From Falsiroseomonas algicola (GTDB taxonomy: Bacteria; Pseudomonadota; Alphaproteobacteria; Acetobacterales; Acetobacteraceae), in assembly GCF_011040385.1 (NCBI RefSeq), contig NZ_JAAIKB010000004.1, positions 310,001 through 374,000 of the forward strand: DNA of 64,000 nt. Reading direction: 5' to 3'. Both the position numbers and the translations under genes were made by a program. Position 1 is the stretch's first letter; the number at the start of each line of letters is the position of its first letter. The notes beneath the pieces were generated by a model, which was not told where the DNA came from, ran no database searches, and saw nothing but the letters and a program-made list of their open reading frames with translations. Shown one piece after another: positions 33,845 through 44,007 of the stretch.

Positions 33845-35472
33845 GGTTCGTCTCCTTGTGAAGCCTGTGTCGAAGCGTGGCGCGCGGCGAGCCAGCCGAA
33901 GGTGACGCCGCGCATGAGCGAGACGCCCGCCTGGTAGCCCGCGCCGGATTCCGTCGGCGCCGCGGCATTGCCGCAGGCATAGAGGCCGGGGATCGGCCGG
34001 CCGCGCACATGCTGCACGCGCGCCTGGTCATCCGTCAGCAGCCCCGCGGCGGAAATGCCGCCGAGCCGTATGCGCACGGCGCAGAAGGGCGCCTGCGACA
34101 GCGTGCCGAGATTGGGATGCGCGGCATTCGGATCGCCGGCCGTCGATCGCGCAAAGGCCGAGGAGCCGCGGCCATGCTCGGGATCCTCGCCCCTCGCCGC
34201 ACCCGCGTTGAATCGCGCGACCGTCGCTTCCAGCGCGTCCCCATCGACACCAATCTTCGCACCCAGCTCGCGCAGTGTCGGCGCCTGCGTCACCCAGTCC
34301 GGGATCGGCGCGCCAGGCGGCCGCCGCGCGAAGCTGTATCTCGAAAAATACTGGGCATCGAAGAGCATCCAGGCCGGCAGGTTGGGGTGGCGATGCTGGC
34401 CGAGGTCGAAGCGCGTCAGCCCCGCCACCACATGCTGGAACTGGCTCTCGTCGCAGAAGCGCTGCGCGGCATCGTTCACGACGATGCTGTGGGGATAGGA
34501 GAGGCCGCGCAGCCCCGCGCTGAAGAAGACCTCGCCCTCCATCGGCGCGGGCGCCGGGATCGCGTAGCCCACCAGCATCGCGAGGTTGTTCGGCACGCGC
34601 CAGGTGGCGGCGCCGATCTCGCTGCCCATCACCAACCCATCGCCCTCGATGCTGCGCGGGAAGATGTTCATCCAGTCCGGCAGGCCCTCGAAGCGATTGA
34701 CCAGCGCGTCATTGCCCTCATAGCCACCGGTCGCGAGCACGACGCCGCGGCGCGCGATGATGCGCGTGCCCGCGCCCTCCACGCCCGTCACGCGTCCGCC
34801 TTCCACCAGCAGGCGTTCGGCGCGAAAGCCCGCCAGAATCGGCACGCCGGCCGCCATCAGCCGTGCCAGAAACTGCCCGACCAGTGCCGGCCCCGCGGCC
34901 AGCAACTGGCCAGCGCGCCGCGCCTCCAGCTCCGCCTCCGGCCAGGTGTTGCGCGCGCCGAGCCCGCCCCAGGCGATCGCATCGCCCCAGCTGACGCCCG
35001 CCTCGTTGTAGACGCCTTCCTCCAGCCGATCGCCCCATTCGCCGAGCGCCGCACGCGTGATGGGTGCCGCCTCCACCATGCGCCCGTCGCGGGATGATCC
35101 TTCGGCACTCGGGAAGTAGTGATCGGGCAGGCCTCGCAGCAGCCGCAATGCCACGCCGGCATCGGCGAATTCGCGCAACGCGATGCGTGACGCCGTCAGG
35201 TAGGCCTCCGTCATCGGCGCCAGCGCATAGCCACCCGACAGGAAGCGCATGTAGCGCCGCGCCTCCTCCAGCGTGTCGGACAGCCCGGCATCGGCCATCA
35301 GGTGGTTGTCCGGCACCCAGAGCCCGCCCAGCGACGATGCCGTGGCGCCACCCAACCGATCCGATTTCTCGATGACAGCAACGCGCATCCCGCGCATCAC
35401 GCCGGCCAGCGCGGCGCCCATGCCGGCGGCACCCGTGCCTGCGACCACCCAATCGACGTCGAGTTCCGACAC
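33841..35472 (-). CDS. FAD-dependent oxidoreductase, fumarate reductase/ketosteroid dehydrogenase type
   Basis: A 543-residue flavoprotein. The dinucleotide fold is VDWVVAGTGAAGMGAALAGV, with EKSDRLGGATASSLGGLWVP after it, typical of 3-ketosteroid delta-1-dehydrogenase and flavocytochrome c-like enzymes. The second FAD segment GVVLATGGYEGNDALV and the C-terminal GLYACGNAAAPTESGAGY are present. The GTG start at 35472 directly precedes the fold with AGGA upstream; a longer frame exists but looks non-coding. It is divergent from an OYE-family gene and coupled to a Bug receptor. Substrate unknown; a dehydrogenation or reduction of a cyclic enone or unsaturated acid is plausible. Confidence 0.85.
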   Translation of the reverse strand: MSELDVDWVVAGTGAAGMGAALAGVMRGMRVAVIEKSDRLGGATASSLGGLWVPDNHLMADAGLSDTLEEARRYMRFLSGGYALAPMTEAYLTASRIALREFADAGVALRLLRGLPDHYFPSAEGSSRDGRMVEAAPITRAALGEWGDRLEEGVYNEAGVSWGDAIAWGGLGARNTWPEAELEARRAGQLLAAGPALVGQFLARLMAAGVPILAGFRAERLLVEGGRVTGVEGAGTRIIARRGVVLATGGYEGNDALVNRFEGLPDWMNIFPRSIEGDGLVMGSEIGAATWRVPNNLAMLVGYAIPAPAPMEGEVFFSAGLRGLSYPHSIVVNDAAQRFCDESQFQHVVAGLTRFDLGQHRHPNLPAWMLFDAQYFSRYSFARRPPGAPIPDWVTQAPTLRELGAKIGVDGDALEATVARFNAGAARGEDPEHGRGSSAFARSTAGDPNAAHPNLGTLSQAPFCAVRIRLGGISAAGLLTDDQARVQHVRGRPIPGLYACGNAAAPTESGAGYQAGVSLMRGVTFGWLAARHASTQASQGDEP

Positions 35473-35558
35473 TCCGCCGTTCCTGTCGTTCCCGGCGATA
35501 GTCTTGACGCGCCTCCGCGCGCTGGCAAGGCTCAAGGCAACCAGGAAAGCGAAACGCC

Positions 35559-37565
35559 ATGACCGCGACACCCTACCCGACGCTGTTCAGCCCTCTGCGC
35601 CTCGGCCCGAAGGTGGCGCGGAACCGAACCTGGATGAGCGCTCATGCGACGCTGCTGGTGAAGGACAACGTCTTCACCGACGAACACGTCGCCTACTACG
35701 CGGAGCGCGCCAAGCACGGCGTCGCCGTCATCACCATGGAAGCGATGGCGGTGCACGAGACCTCCCTCCCCTATCGCGGCAAGGCGCTGTCCTTCGACCC
35801 GCGCATGGTGCCGCAGTACCGCAAGATCGCCGACGCCGTGCATGAACACGGCGCACTGCTGCTGGCGCAGCCCTGGCATCGGGGGCGGGAGACGAATTCC
35901 GTCGCCTCCGGCCATCCCGTCTGGGCGCCCTCCGCCGTGCCCTGCGCGGTGTACCGGGAGATGCCGCATGTCATGACGGTGCAGGACATCGACGCCATCC
36001 GCGAAGGCTATCGCCTGTCGGCGCGGCATGCGCGCGACGGCGGCCTCGATGGCGTCGAGGTGCATTCGATGTCGCATGGCTACCTGCTGAACCAGTTCCT
36101 CTCCCCCGCAACGAACCATCGCGACGACGCCTTCGGCGGCAGCCTGGAAAATCGCCTGCGCCTGGTCATGGAGATCATCCAGGCGACGCGGGAGGAGGTT
36201 GGCGCCGACATGATCGTCGGTGTGCGCATCAACAGCGATGACGGACATGAGGGTGGGCTGCGCCCCGACGATTGGGCGGAGATCGCCGCGCGCATGACGG
36301 CCTCGGGCCTCATCGACTACGTCTCCTGCAGCCACGGTACCTATCTCAACCGGATGCTGATCTACCCGACCTCCCCGGAAAGCCACGGCTTCCAGATGGC
36401 GGCGACGCGCAAGGTGAAGCAGGCGGTGGACAAGCCCGTCGTCGGGGTGGGGCGCATCGTGACGCCCGCCGAGGCGGAGAAGCACCTCTCCAACGGCGAT
36501 TGCGACTTCGTCGCCATGGCGCGCGCGCTGATCGCCGATCCCGAATGGGTGGCCAAGGCGCAGCGCGGGGAGGCCGAGGACATCCGCCCCTGTGTCGGCG
36601 CGAACTGGTGCATGTCTTCCATCTTCGCCCAGGCCCCCATCGCCTGCATCCACAACCCCGCCGCGGGGCAGGAACGCGAACTCGGCGCGGGCACACTGAA
36701 GCGCGCCGACCGCGCGAAGAAAGTCGCCGTGGTCGGCGGTGGCCCCGGCGGGATGCGCGCGGCGCTGACGGCGCGGCAGCGCGGCCATGACGTGACGCTG
36801 TTCGAACGCGGGCAGGAACTCGGCGGGCAGGTGCGGCTCTGGTCCCGCGCGCCCTCGCGCACCGAACTCGCCGGCGTCGCGGATTGGCTGGAGCGGCAGG
36901 TGGTGAAGGCCGGCGTGCAGATCCGGCTGCAGACCATCGCCACGGAGGAATCGCTGCTGGCCGATGGCTATGACAGCATCGTCGTCGCGACGGGATCGAA
37001 GGGCCTCCGCCATGGCTGGACGCCGCTGCGGCCGGAGAAGTGGAATGGCGCCCCCGTCCCCGGCACGGACCAGCCCCATGTGGTGTCCTACATGGAGGCG
37101 CTGCGCGACCGCATCGCGCCCGGCCAGCGCGCGCTTATCTATGACGGCCTCGGCGGGCGCCAGGCCGTCGTCACGGCGGAATACCTCGCCAGCCAGGGCG
37201 CGCAGGTGGAATTCGTCACCTGGCTCGGCCAGCCGGCGCCGGACCTCGCCGCCAGCCGCGACTGGGGCAAGACCTATGGCATGCTGAAGCGCATGGGCAT
37301 GCGCTTCGCGACCGACCTCGAACTGGTGGCGATCGAGGGCCCGGTCGTCCGCCTCCGCGATGTCTATACGAAGGAGGAGGTGGTGCGCGACGGCATCGAC
37401 ACCGTGGTGCTGGCGCTGGGGGCGGAGGCGCAGGACAGCCTGTTCCACGCCCTCGCCCCCCGCCGCGCCGCCGGGCTCGACCTGCGGCTGATCGGCGATG
37501 CGCTGGCCCCCCGCCGGGCCGACAGCGCGATCCGGGAGGGGGAGGCCGCGGGGCGGGCGATCTGA
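35559..37565 (+). CDS. Old-yellow-enzyme-type NADH:flavin oxidoreductase with altered Fe-S motif
   Basis: A 668-residue protein with the layout of 2,4-dienoyl-CoA reductase/trimethylamine dehydrogenase. An FMN barrel (residues 1-350, with [34 protein letters not shown]) is followed by an Fe-S motif and two dinucleotide folds ([20 protein letters not shown], then a second near residue 520). The cluster region reads [12 protein letters not shown], then an 11-residue gap and Cys. The usual CxxCxxxC has its second Cys replaced by Ala and one residue deleted. Some demethylase relatives may share this, but it implies an atypical cluster. Divergent from the FAD oxidoreductase gene. Confidence 0.85.
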   Translation: MTATPYPTLFSPLRLGPKVARNRTWMSAHATLLVKDNVFTDEHVAYYAERAKHGVAVITMEAMAVHETSLPYRGKALSFDPRMVPQYRKIADAVHEHGALLLAQPWHRGRETNSVASGHPVWAPSAVPCAVYREMPHVMTVQDIDAIREGYRLSARHARDGGLDGVEVHSMSHGYLLNQFLSPATNHRDDAFGGSLENRLRLVMEIIQATREEVGADMIVGVRINSDDGHEGGLRPDDWAEIAARMTASGLIDYVSCSHGTYLNRMLIYPTSPESHGFQMAATRKVKQAVDKPVVGVGRIVTPAEAEKHLSNGDCDFVAMARALIADPEWVAKAQRGEAEDIRPCVGANWCMSSIFAQAPIACIHNPAAGQERELGAGTLKRADRAKKVAVVGGGPGGMRAALTARQRGHDVTLFERGQELGGQVRLWSRAPSRTELAGVADWLERQVVKAGVQIRLQTIATEESLLADGYDSIVVATGSKGLRHGWTPLRPEKWNGAPVPGTDQPHVVSYMEALRDRIAPGQRALIYDGLGGRQAVVTAEYLASQGAQVEFVTWLGQPAPDLAASRDWGKTYGMLKRMGMRFATDLELVAIEGPVVRLRDVYTKEEVVRDGIDTVVLALGAEAQDSLFHALAPRRAAGLDLRLIGDALAPRRADSAIREGEAAGRAI

Positions 37566-37638
37566 ACATTACCGGGCGGCAATTTTTGGCCCATCTCTTG
37601 CATACCGGGCGGGTCACCAACCCCGAAGGACCCGCCCC

Positions 37639-38670
37639 ATGGCCCTTTCCCGTCGCACCCTGCTGGCCGCCGCCCCGGTGGCGCTGGCGGCCCCCGCTTT
37701 CGCCCAAGCGCTGACTCCCATCCGCTTCACGCTGGACTGGCGCTTCCAGGGCATCCATTCCTGGTACTACCTGGCGCGGGAGCGTGGCTGGTTTCGGGAG
37801 GCCGGGCTCGACGTGACCATCGACCAGGGCGACGGGTCGGCCAACACCATCACCCGCATCATGTCGAATGCCTATGAAGCGGGCTTCGGCGACATGAACG
37901 CGATCATCCAGCAGGCAGCCAACCGGCCGGGCGAGGCGCCGGTGATGGTCTACCAGATCTACAACAAGGCGCCCTTCGCCCTGCTGGTGAAGAATTCGTC
38001 GGGCATCCGCAGCATCCAGGACCTGCAGGGAAGGCGCATCGGCGGCTCCACGGGTTCGCCGGCGCTCCGCCTCATCCCGATCTTCGCGCGGCTCAACAAC
38101 CTCGACATGGCGCGGAACGAGGTGATGAACATCGCCCCCGCGATGCAGGAGCCGATGCTGCTGCGCGACCAGTTCGACATCGGCGCCGTCTTCACCGTCA
38201 CCGCCTATATCAACCTGCTGGCGCTGGGGCAGAATCCGGACCGGGACTACCGCTTCTTCCTCTTCGCCGACCACGGCATCGACATCTATTCAAACGGCGT
38301 CATGGTCTCCCAGCGCATGATCCGCGACCGGCCGCAGCAGGTGCGCGGCATGGTCGCCGCCATCAACCGCGCGATGCTGGAGACGGTGCGCAATCCCGCC
38401 GTCGGCGTGCAGGCCATGCAGCGCGTCGATCCCACCTTCAACCAGGAGATGGAGCGCCAGCGGATCGAATTCGCCTGGCGTACCATCATCGCGACGGAGG
38501 AAGCGGCGCGCGTCGGCGCCGGCGACCTCGATGATGCGCGCCTGGCCCGCGCCATCGCGCAGGTGGTCGAGGTCTTCGAACTTCCCCGCACGCCGCGACC
38601 GGATGAGGTCTTCAACCGTTCCTTCCTGCCGCCGGCGGCAGAGCGCGTGGTGACGCCGGTACGCGCCTGA
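37639..38670 (+). CDS. ABC-type substrate-binding protein, NMT1/SsuA-like
   Basis: A 343-residue periplasmic receptor with signal peptide [20 protein letters not shown]. The mature part has [38 protein letters not shown] and [11 protein letters not shown]. It is similar to the receptor at 31719-32747 over its length (both have FTLDW/FCLDW, GSGDT/GSANT). It starts 73 bp after the OYE-like gene on the same strand and 44 bp before an amidohydrolase gene, making a short catabolic or uptake unit without a permease. Confidence 0.85.
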   Translation: MALSRRTLLAAAPVALAAPAFAQALTPIRFTLDWRFQGIHSWYYLARERGWFREAGLDVTIDQGDGSANTITRIMSNAYEAGFGDMNAIIQQAANRPGEAPVMVYQIYNKAPFALLVKNSSGIRSIQDLQGRRIGGSTGSPALRLIPIFARLNNLDMARNEVMNIAPAMQEPMLLRDQFDIGAVFTVTAYINLLALGQNPDRDYRFFLFADHGIDIYSNGVMVSQRMIRDRPQQVRGMVAAINRAMLETVRNPAVGVQAMQRVDPTFNQEMERQRIEFAWRTIIATEEAARVGAGDLDDARLARAIAQVVEVFELPRTPRPDEVFNRSFLPPAAERVVTPVRA

Positions 38671-38714
38671 CGCGGCGCGCGGCTTGCAGGGCCTGACGGA
38701 GAGGAGGCCCTGCC

Positions 38715-40250
38715 ATGCCCATCGCCCCCGCGCTGCTGATCCGCGGCGCCCGTGCCCTCACCCCGGGATCGGATCCGCATCGCCCGGCGGTGCGGGACGT
38801 GCTGGTGGTGGCGGACCGCATCGCCGCCATCGGCGACCCCGATGGCCCGCCCCTGGTCCCGCCGCCGGGCGCCGAGATCATCGATGCGCGCGACAGGCTG
38901 CTGATGCCGGGCCTCGTCAGCGCGCATTACCACTCCTACGACGCGCTGCTGAAGGGCCGCTTCGAGGACATGCCCTTCGATGTCTGGGCGCTGCATTCGC
39001 AGCCCGCCTATTGGGGCCGGCGCAGCAAGGCGGAGATCAGGGCGCGCACCCTGCTCGGCGCGATGGAATGCCTGCGCAACGGCATCACCACCATCCAGGA
39101 CATGAACAGCCTGGTGCCGCAGGATGAGGAGACGCTGGACACGATCCTCGCGGCCTATGCGGAGATCGGCATCCGCGTCGTCTTCTCCATCGCGCTGCGC
39201 GACCTGCCGGACCTCGACATCGCGCCCTTCATGGCGCCCGACCTATCGGCGGAAGCGGCCGCCATCATCGGCGGCAAGCCCGGCGATCCTGCCGCCGACC
39301 TCGCCTTCGTGGAAGCGCAGTTGCGCCGCCTGCGCCCGCTGCCGCCGCGGCTGCACTGGGCGCTCAGCCCCTCCGGCCCCCAGCGATCCTCGACGGCGCT
39401 GCTGGAAGGCATCGCGGATCTGTCGGAACGCCACGGCTTGCCGGTCTTCACCCATGTCTACGAAACCCGCGCGCAGCTCGCCAAGGCGCGGCGCGTCTAT
39501 GGCGCCAGTGGCGGGTCGATGGTGCGGCACATGGCCGCGGTCGGGCTGCTGACACCACGCACCACCCTCGCCCATGCCGTCTACATCACGGAGGAGGAGA
39601 TCGCGCTGGTCGCGCAATCCGGCGCGGGTGTCGTGCACAACCCCCTCGCCAACCTGAAACTGAAGAATGGCGTCGCGCCCGTCGCCGCCATGAAGCGCGC
39701 GGGCGTCCGCGTGGCGCTGGGCTGCGACAATAATTCCTGCAGCGACTGCCAGAACCTGTTCCAGGCCATGAAGATGATGAGCCTGCTCGCCGCCGGCAGC
39801 GATGCCGAACCCGCCGGCGTGCTGGCCTGCGATGCGGTGGAGGCCGCGACGACCGGTGGCGCGAAGGCCGTCGGCCTGGCCGAGGAGATCGGCACCATCG
39901 CCCCTGGCATGAAGGCGGATCTGCTGCTGCTCGACCTCCACGACCCCGCCTGGCTGCCCTTCACCAGCGCCACGCGCCAGCTCGTCTTCAGCGAGACCGG
40001 CCGCGGCGTGGACACCGTGCTGGTCGATGGCCGCGTCGTGGTCCGCCACGGCCGCCTCACCACGTTGGACGAGGCCAGCTACCGCGCCGAACTGGCGGAG
40101 GTGATGGAGCAGGTAGAGGCCGACTACGCCCGGCTGGTGCCCCGCCAGGCCCCCGCCATCGCGCCGCTGCTCGACGCCAATGCGCGCCTGGCGGCGCAGG
40201 ATCTGGGGCTGGACCGCCTCGCCGGCGGCGGATTGCGCCGCGGCCGCTGA
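38715..40250 (+). CDS. Amidohydrolase, ATZ/TRZ or 8-oxoguanine deaminase-like
   Basis: A 511-residue metal-dependent hydrolase. Metal and catalytic positions are readable: LMPGLVSAHYHSYDALLKGR (HxH), PVFTHVYETRAQL (His), TLAHAVYITEEEI (His) and ALGCDNNSCSDCQN (Asp). The segment TIAPGMKADLLLLDLHD closes the beta domain. This is the chlorohydrolase/deaminase subgroup. It follows the NMT1-like receptor, and that receptor type often binds pyrimidine- or thiamine-related rings, so ring deamination is a reasonable guess. It precedes an aldo/keto reductase by 42 bp. Confidence 0.85.
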   Translation: MPIAPALLIRGARALTPGSDPHRPAVRDVLVVADRIAAIGDPDGPPLVPPPGAEIIDARDRLLMPGLVSAHYHSYDALLKGRFEDMPFDVWALHSQPAYWGRRSKAEIRARTLLGAMECLRNGITTIQDMNSLVPQDEETLDTILAAYAEIGIRVVFSIALRDLPDLDIAPFMAPDLSAEAAAIIGGKPGDPAADLAFVEAQLRRLRPLPPRLHWALSPSGPQRSSTALLEGIADLSERHGLPVFTHVYETRAQLAKARRVYGASGGSMVRHMAAVGLLTPRTTLAHAVYITEEEIALVAQSGAGVVHNPLANLKLKNGVAPVAAMKRAGVRVALGCDNNSCSDCQNLFQAMKMMSLLAAGSDAEPAGVLACDAVEAATTGGAKAVGLAEEIGTIAPGMKADLLLLDLHDPAWLPFTSATRQLVFSETGRGVDTVLVDGRVVVRHGRLTTLDEASYRAELAEVMEQVEADYARLVPRQAPAIAPLLDANARLAAQDLGLDRLAGGGLRRGR

Positions 40251-40292
40251 GCCACCATCCTGCCCGCCACAACACCGGGCAGGAAGCAACCC

Positions 40293-41297
40293 ATGGACTA
40301 TCGCAAGCTCGGCCGCAGCGGCCTCAAGGTCTCGCCCTTGTGCCTCGGCGCCATGATGTTCGGCGACGCCACGACGGAAGCCGACAGCCACGCCATCATC
40401 GCCCGCGCCAAGGAGCAGGGCGTGAACTTCATCGACACCGCCGATACCTACAATGGCGGCAGGTCGGAGGAAGTCGTCGGCCGCGCCATCGCGAAGGATC
40501 GCGGCTGGTGGGTGCTGGCCACCAAGATGGCGAACCCGATGGAGCCCGGCCCCAACGGCCGCGGCCTGTCCCGCTACCACGCCATGCGCGCCGTCGACGC
40601 CAGCCTGAAGCGGCTCAACACCGACGTCATCGACATCCTCTATCTGCACAAGGAGGATCACGACACGCCGCTGGCGGAGACGGTCCGCGCGCTGGCCGAC
40701 ATGATCCGCGCGGGCAAGATCCGCTATTTCGGCGTCTCCAACCACCGCGCCTGGCGCGTCGCGGAAATCTGCCGCCTCTGCGACGAGGCCGGCATCGACC
40801 GCCCCGTGGTCAGCCAGCCCCTCTACAACGCGCTGAACCGCATGGTGGAGGTGGAGCACCTGCCCGCCTGCGCGCATTTCGGCCTCGGCGTCTTCCCCTA
40901 CTCGCCCCTCGCGCGCGGCGTGCTGACGGGCAAGTACCGCGCGAATGTCGCGCCGCCGGAGGGCACGCGCGCCGCGCGGCGCGACAAGCGCATGATGGAG
41001 ACGGAATGGCGGCCGGAAAGCCTGAACATCGCCGCCGACATCGCCGCCCACGCGACGACGCGCGGCGTCTCCGCCGCGCAATTCGCCCTCGCCTGGGTGC
41101 TGAACAACAAGCTCATCACCGGCGTCATTGGCGGGCCCCGCACGATGGAGCAGTGGGAGGAGTATGTCGGCGCGCTCGACTACCGATTCACGAGCGAGGA
41201 TGAGGCGCTGGTCGATGGGCTGGTGACGGCGGGACATCCCTCGACGCCGGGGTACAACGATCCGGCCTATCCGCTGGAAGGGCGCGTCGCGCGCTGA
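40293..41297 (+). CDS. Aldo/keto reductase
   Basis: A 334-residue NADPH-dependent reductase. The tetrad is in FIDTADTYNGGRSEE (Asp, Tyr), VLATKMANPME (Lys) and ILYLHKEDHDTPL (His). The C-terminal cofactor segment is TGVIGGPRTMEQWEEYVGAL. It differs from the reductase at 28445, which belongs to another subgroup. It ends the 35559-41297 run of plus-strand genes and is followed by two strong hairpins. Confidence 0.9.
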   Translation: MDYRKLGRSGLKVSPLCLGAMMFGDATTEADSHAIIARAKEQGVNFIDTADTYNGGRSEEVVGRAIAKDRGWWVLATKMANPMEPGPNGRGLSRYHAMRAVDASLKRLNTDVIDILYLHKEDHDTPLAETVRALADMIRAGKIRYFGVSNHRAWRVAEICRLCDEAGIDRPVVSQPLYNALNRMVEVEHLPACAHFGLGVFPYSPLARGVLTGKYRANVAPPEGTRAARRDKRMMETEWRPESLNIAADIAAHATTRGVSAAQFALAWVLNNKLITGVIGGPRTMEQWEEYVGALDYRFTSEDEALVDGLVTAGHPSTPGYNDPAYPLEGRVAR

Positions 41298-41303
41298 GCC
41301 ACA

Positions 41304-41358
41304 GCAGGGGGACGCCGTCCCCCTGCACCCCCTCTGCCAGGGTCCAACCGGACCCTGG
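41304..41358. repeat. Two-hairpin intergenic repeat, family A, copy 1
   Basis: Hairpin 1 is GCAGGGGGAC-GCC-GTCCCCCTGC (41304-41326). Hairpin 2 is CCAGGGTCC-AACC-GGACCCTGG (41337-41358). Hairpin 2 recurs at 58852-58873 with only its loop changed (AACG), again preceded by a G-rich hairpin. It lies between convergent genes and may terminate both. Confidence 0.7.
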
Positions 41359-41369
41359 ACCGGGAGAAC

Positions 41370-43958
41370 TCAAGCCACGGCCTCCAGCGCGGCGTGCAGC
41401 ACGCCGCCGGCACACATCCAGGCGACCTCGCGCAGCGTGTCCACGCGGCAGGTCAACCCAGCCTCCACGACGGAGCCATCGCGACGCGTCGCGCGCAGCG
41501 TCACCGCCATGCCAGGGCGCAGGCCCTCCGCCAGGCCGACCACGTCGAAGCGCTCGCTGCCATCAAGCCCCAGAGTCTGCCGCGTCACGCCCGGCGCGAA
41601 TTGCAGCGGCAGCACACCCATCCCGACCAGGTTCGACCGGTGGATGCGCTCGAACCCCTCCGCCACCACGGCGCGGATGCCAAGCAGGCTGGTGCCCTTC
41701 GCCGCCCAGTCGCGCGACGATCCCGTGCCGTAGTCCTGGCCCGCAACGACGATCATCGGCGTGCCTTCCGCGCGGTAGCGCGCCGCCGTCTCGAACACCG
41801 TCGCCACCGAGCCACCCGGCTCATGCCGCGCGAAGCCACCCTCCCGCTCCACCATCGCATTCCGGATGCGCGGATTGGCGAAATGGCCGCGCAGCATCAC
41901 CTCGTGATTCACCCGCCGCGCGACGAAACTCGAGAAATCCCTGTCCGCCACACCAATCCCGCGCAGATAGTCCGCCACCTCGCCCTTGCGCGGAATGGTC
42001 CCGCCCGGGGAGATGTGGTCGGTCGTGATGCCATCGCCCAGCAGCAGCAGCGCCCGCGCGCCCAGGATGTCACCCGTCACCGGCACGGCACCATCGAAGA
42101 AGGGCGGCCTCCGGATATAGGTGCTGGCCTCGTCCCAGGTGAAAACCGGGCCGCTGCCGCCGGTGATGGCGCGCCAGGCAGCATCGCCCGCGATATCGGC
42201 ATAGCCGCGCCGGAAGGACTCCGCCGTGACGAAGCGCGCCATCATCGCCGCCAGTTCCGCCGGATCGGGCCACAGGTCACGCAGGAACACCGGCATTCCG
42301 TCGAGATCCTCGCCCAGCGGATCACGCTCGAGATCGCGCAGCACGGACCCCGCGATGGCGCTGGCCACCACCAGCGCCGGCGATCCGATATAGGCAGCGC
42401 GCACCTGCGGATGGATGCGGCCTTCGAAGTTGCGGTTGGAAGACAGCACCGCCGCCGCCACCAGCCCGTCCCGCTCGATCGCCACGGAGGCCTGGTCGAG
42501 CAGCGGGCCGGAGAAGCCCGCGCAGGTCATGCAGCCGAAGCCTGTCAGATGGAAGCCCAGCGCATCCAGGCTGTCCTGCAGCCCGGACTCGCGAAGGTAC
42601 TCCGCCACCACGCGCGACCCCGGACTCAAGGACGTCTTCACCCAGGGCTTCGCCCGCAGCCCCCGCCGCACCGCGTTCCGCGCCAGCAGCGCCGCGCCGA
42701 TCATGGCGGCGGGGTTGGAGGTGTTGGTGCAACTCGTGATCGCCGCGATGGCGACATCGCCATGCTGCATCGGCCGGTTCTCACCGAGTCCCGGCACCGG
42801 CGTGTCCGCAACCTGCGGAAACCCCTGGCGCAGACTGGAAGGAATGTCGCGCAGCGCGCGCCGGTCCTGCGGCCGCTTCGGCCCGGCCAAGGCGGGCTCG
42901 ATCGCCGCCAGGTCGATCACCACCTCCTCGCTGAAGACGACGCCCGCGCGGTCGCTCCCCCACAGCCCCTGCGCCTTCGCATAGGCCTCGGCCAGTGCCA
43001 CGTCGCGCTCGTCCCGCCCCGTCAGGCGCAGGAAGCGGATCGTCTCCTCGTCGATCGCGAAGAAGCCCATGGTGGCGCCGTATTCCGGCGCCATGTTCGC
43101 GATGGTGGCGCGGTCCGGCAGCGGCAGCGTCGCCACGCCGGGGCCGTGGAACTCCACCAGGCAGCCCACGACGCCGACAGCGCGCAGCCGCTGCGTGACG
43201 GCGAGTGCCAGGTCCGTCGCCATCACGCCTGGGCGCAGCGCGCCGTCCAGCCGGCAGCCCACCACGCGCGGGATGGGCATGAAGATCGGCTCGCCGAGCA
43301 TCGCGGCCCCGGCCTCGATCCCGCCCACGCCCCAGCCCAGCACGCCGAGCGCATTCACCATCGGCGTATGGCTGTCCATGCCCACCAGCGTGTCCGGGAA
43401 GGCGTGCCACGCGCCGTCCCGCTCCACGCTCCACACCGGCCGCGCCAGGTATTCCAGGTTCACCTGGTGGACGATGCCCGTCCCCGGCGGCAGCACACGG
43501 AAATTGTCATAGGCCTGCTGCGCCCAGCGGATCAGCGCGTAGCGTTCCGCGTTGCGTTCGTATTCCAAAGCGAGGTTGCGCGCGAAGGCCTGCGGCGATC
43601 CGCTCTCATCCGTCGCGACGGAATGGTCGATGACCAGGTCCACGGGAATGCGCGGGTTGATGCGCCTGGGGTCCGCGCCGCGCGCCACCATCGCATCCCG
43701 CATCGCGGCGAGGTCCGCCAGCAGCGGCACGCCGGAACTGTCGGGCATCAGCACGCGCACGGGGTGGTAGGCGATCTCGCCCTCGCCGAAGTCGGGCCAG
43801 GCGGAGAGCGACGCGATATCGGCCGCCGTCACGCTCTCCCCATCCTCATGCCGAAGCAGATTCTCCAGCAGCACCCTGATGGAGACCGGAAGCTTGGTCA
43901 GCGCGGGGTCGAGCGCCCGGATCGCATAGGCACGATCCCCCACGCACAACTCGGCCAT
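41370..43958 (-). CDS. acnA: Aconitate hydratase, AcnA family
   Basis: An 862-residue Fe-S hydratase. One cluster Cys is in AITSCTNTSNPAAM, the other two in GFGCMTCAGFSGPL. Other catalytic segments are VGMDSHTPMVNALGVLGWGV, SSNRNFEGRIHPQ and the swivel-domain GQDYGTGSSRDWAAKG. The start at 43958 gives MAELCVGDRAYAIRAL; a longer frame lacks similarity. The length is slightly below the usual 890 of AcnA, so an AcnD-like 2-methylcitrate dehydratase or second aconitase cannot be ruled out. It isomerises citrate to isocitrate in the cytoplasm. It stands alone, with an FMN oxidoreductase following on the same strand behind it. Confidence 0.85.
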   Translation of the reverse strand: MAELCVGDRAYAIRALDPALTKLPVSIRVLLENLLRHEDGESVTAADIASLSAWPDFGEGEIAYHPVRVLMPDSSGVPLLADLAAMRDAMVARGADPRRINPRIPVDLVIDHSVATDESGSPQAFARNLALEYERNAERYALIRWAQQAYDNFRVLPPGTGIVHQVNLEYLARPVWSVERDGAWHAFPDTLVGMDSHTPMVNALGVLGWGVGGIEAGAAMLGEPIFMPIPRVVGCRLDGALRPGVMATDLALAVTQRLRAVGVVGCLVEFHGPGVATLPLPDRATIANMAPEYGATMGFFAIDEETIRFLRLTGRDERDVALAEAYAKAQGLWGSDRAGVVFSEEVVIDLAAIEPALAGPKRPQDRRALRDIPSSLRQGFPQVADTPVPGLGENRPMQHGDVAIAAITSCTNTSNPAAMIGAALLARNAVRRGLRAKPWVKTSLSPGSRVVAEYLRESGLQDSLDALGFHLTGFGCMTCAGFSGPLLDQASVAIERDGLVAAAVLSSNRNFEGRIHPQVRAAYIGSPALVVASAIAGSVLRDLERDPLGEDLDGMPVFLRDLWPDPAELAAMMARFVTAESFRRGYADIAGDAAWRAITGGSGPVFTWDEASTYIRRPPFFDGAVPVTGDILGARALLLLGDGITTDHISPGGTIPRKGEVADYLRGIGVADRDFSSFVARRVNHEVMLRGHFANPRIRNAMVEREGGFARHEPGGSVATVFETAARYRAEGTPMIVVAGQDYGTGSSRDWAAKGTSLLGIRAVVAEGFERIHRSNLVGMGVLPLQFAPGVTRQTLGLDGSERFDVVGLAEGLRPGMAVTLRATRRDGSVVEAGLTCRVDTLREVAWMCAGGVLHAALEAVA

Positions 43959-44007
43959 GGCACGCTTCCCCCAACCCGTTGGGAGAAGCCTAGGACCGGC
44001 CCGGCCG

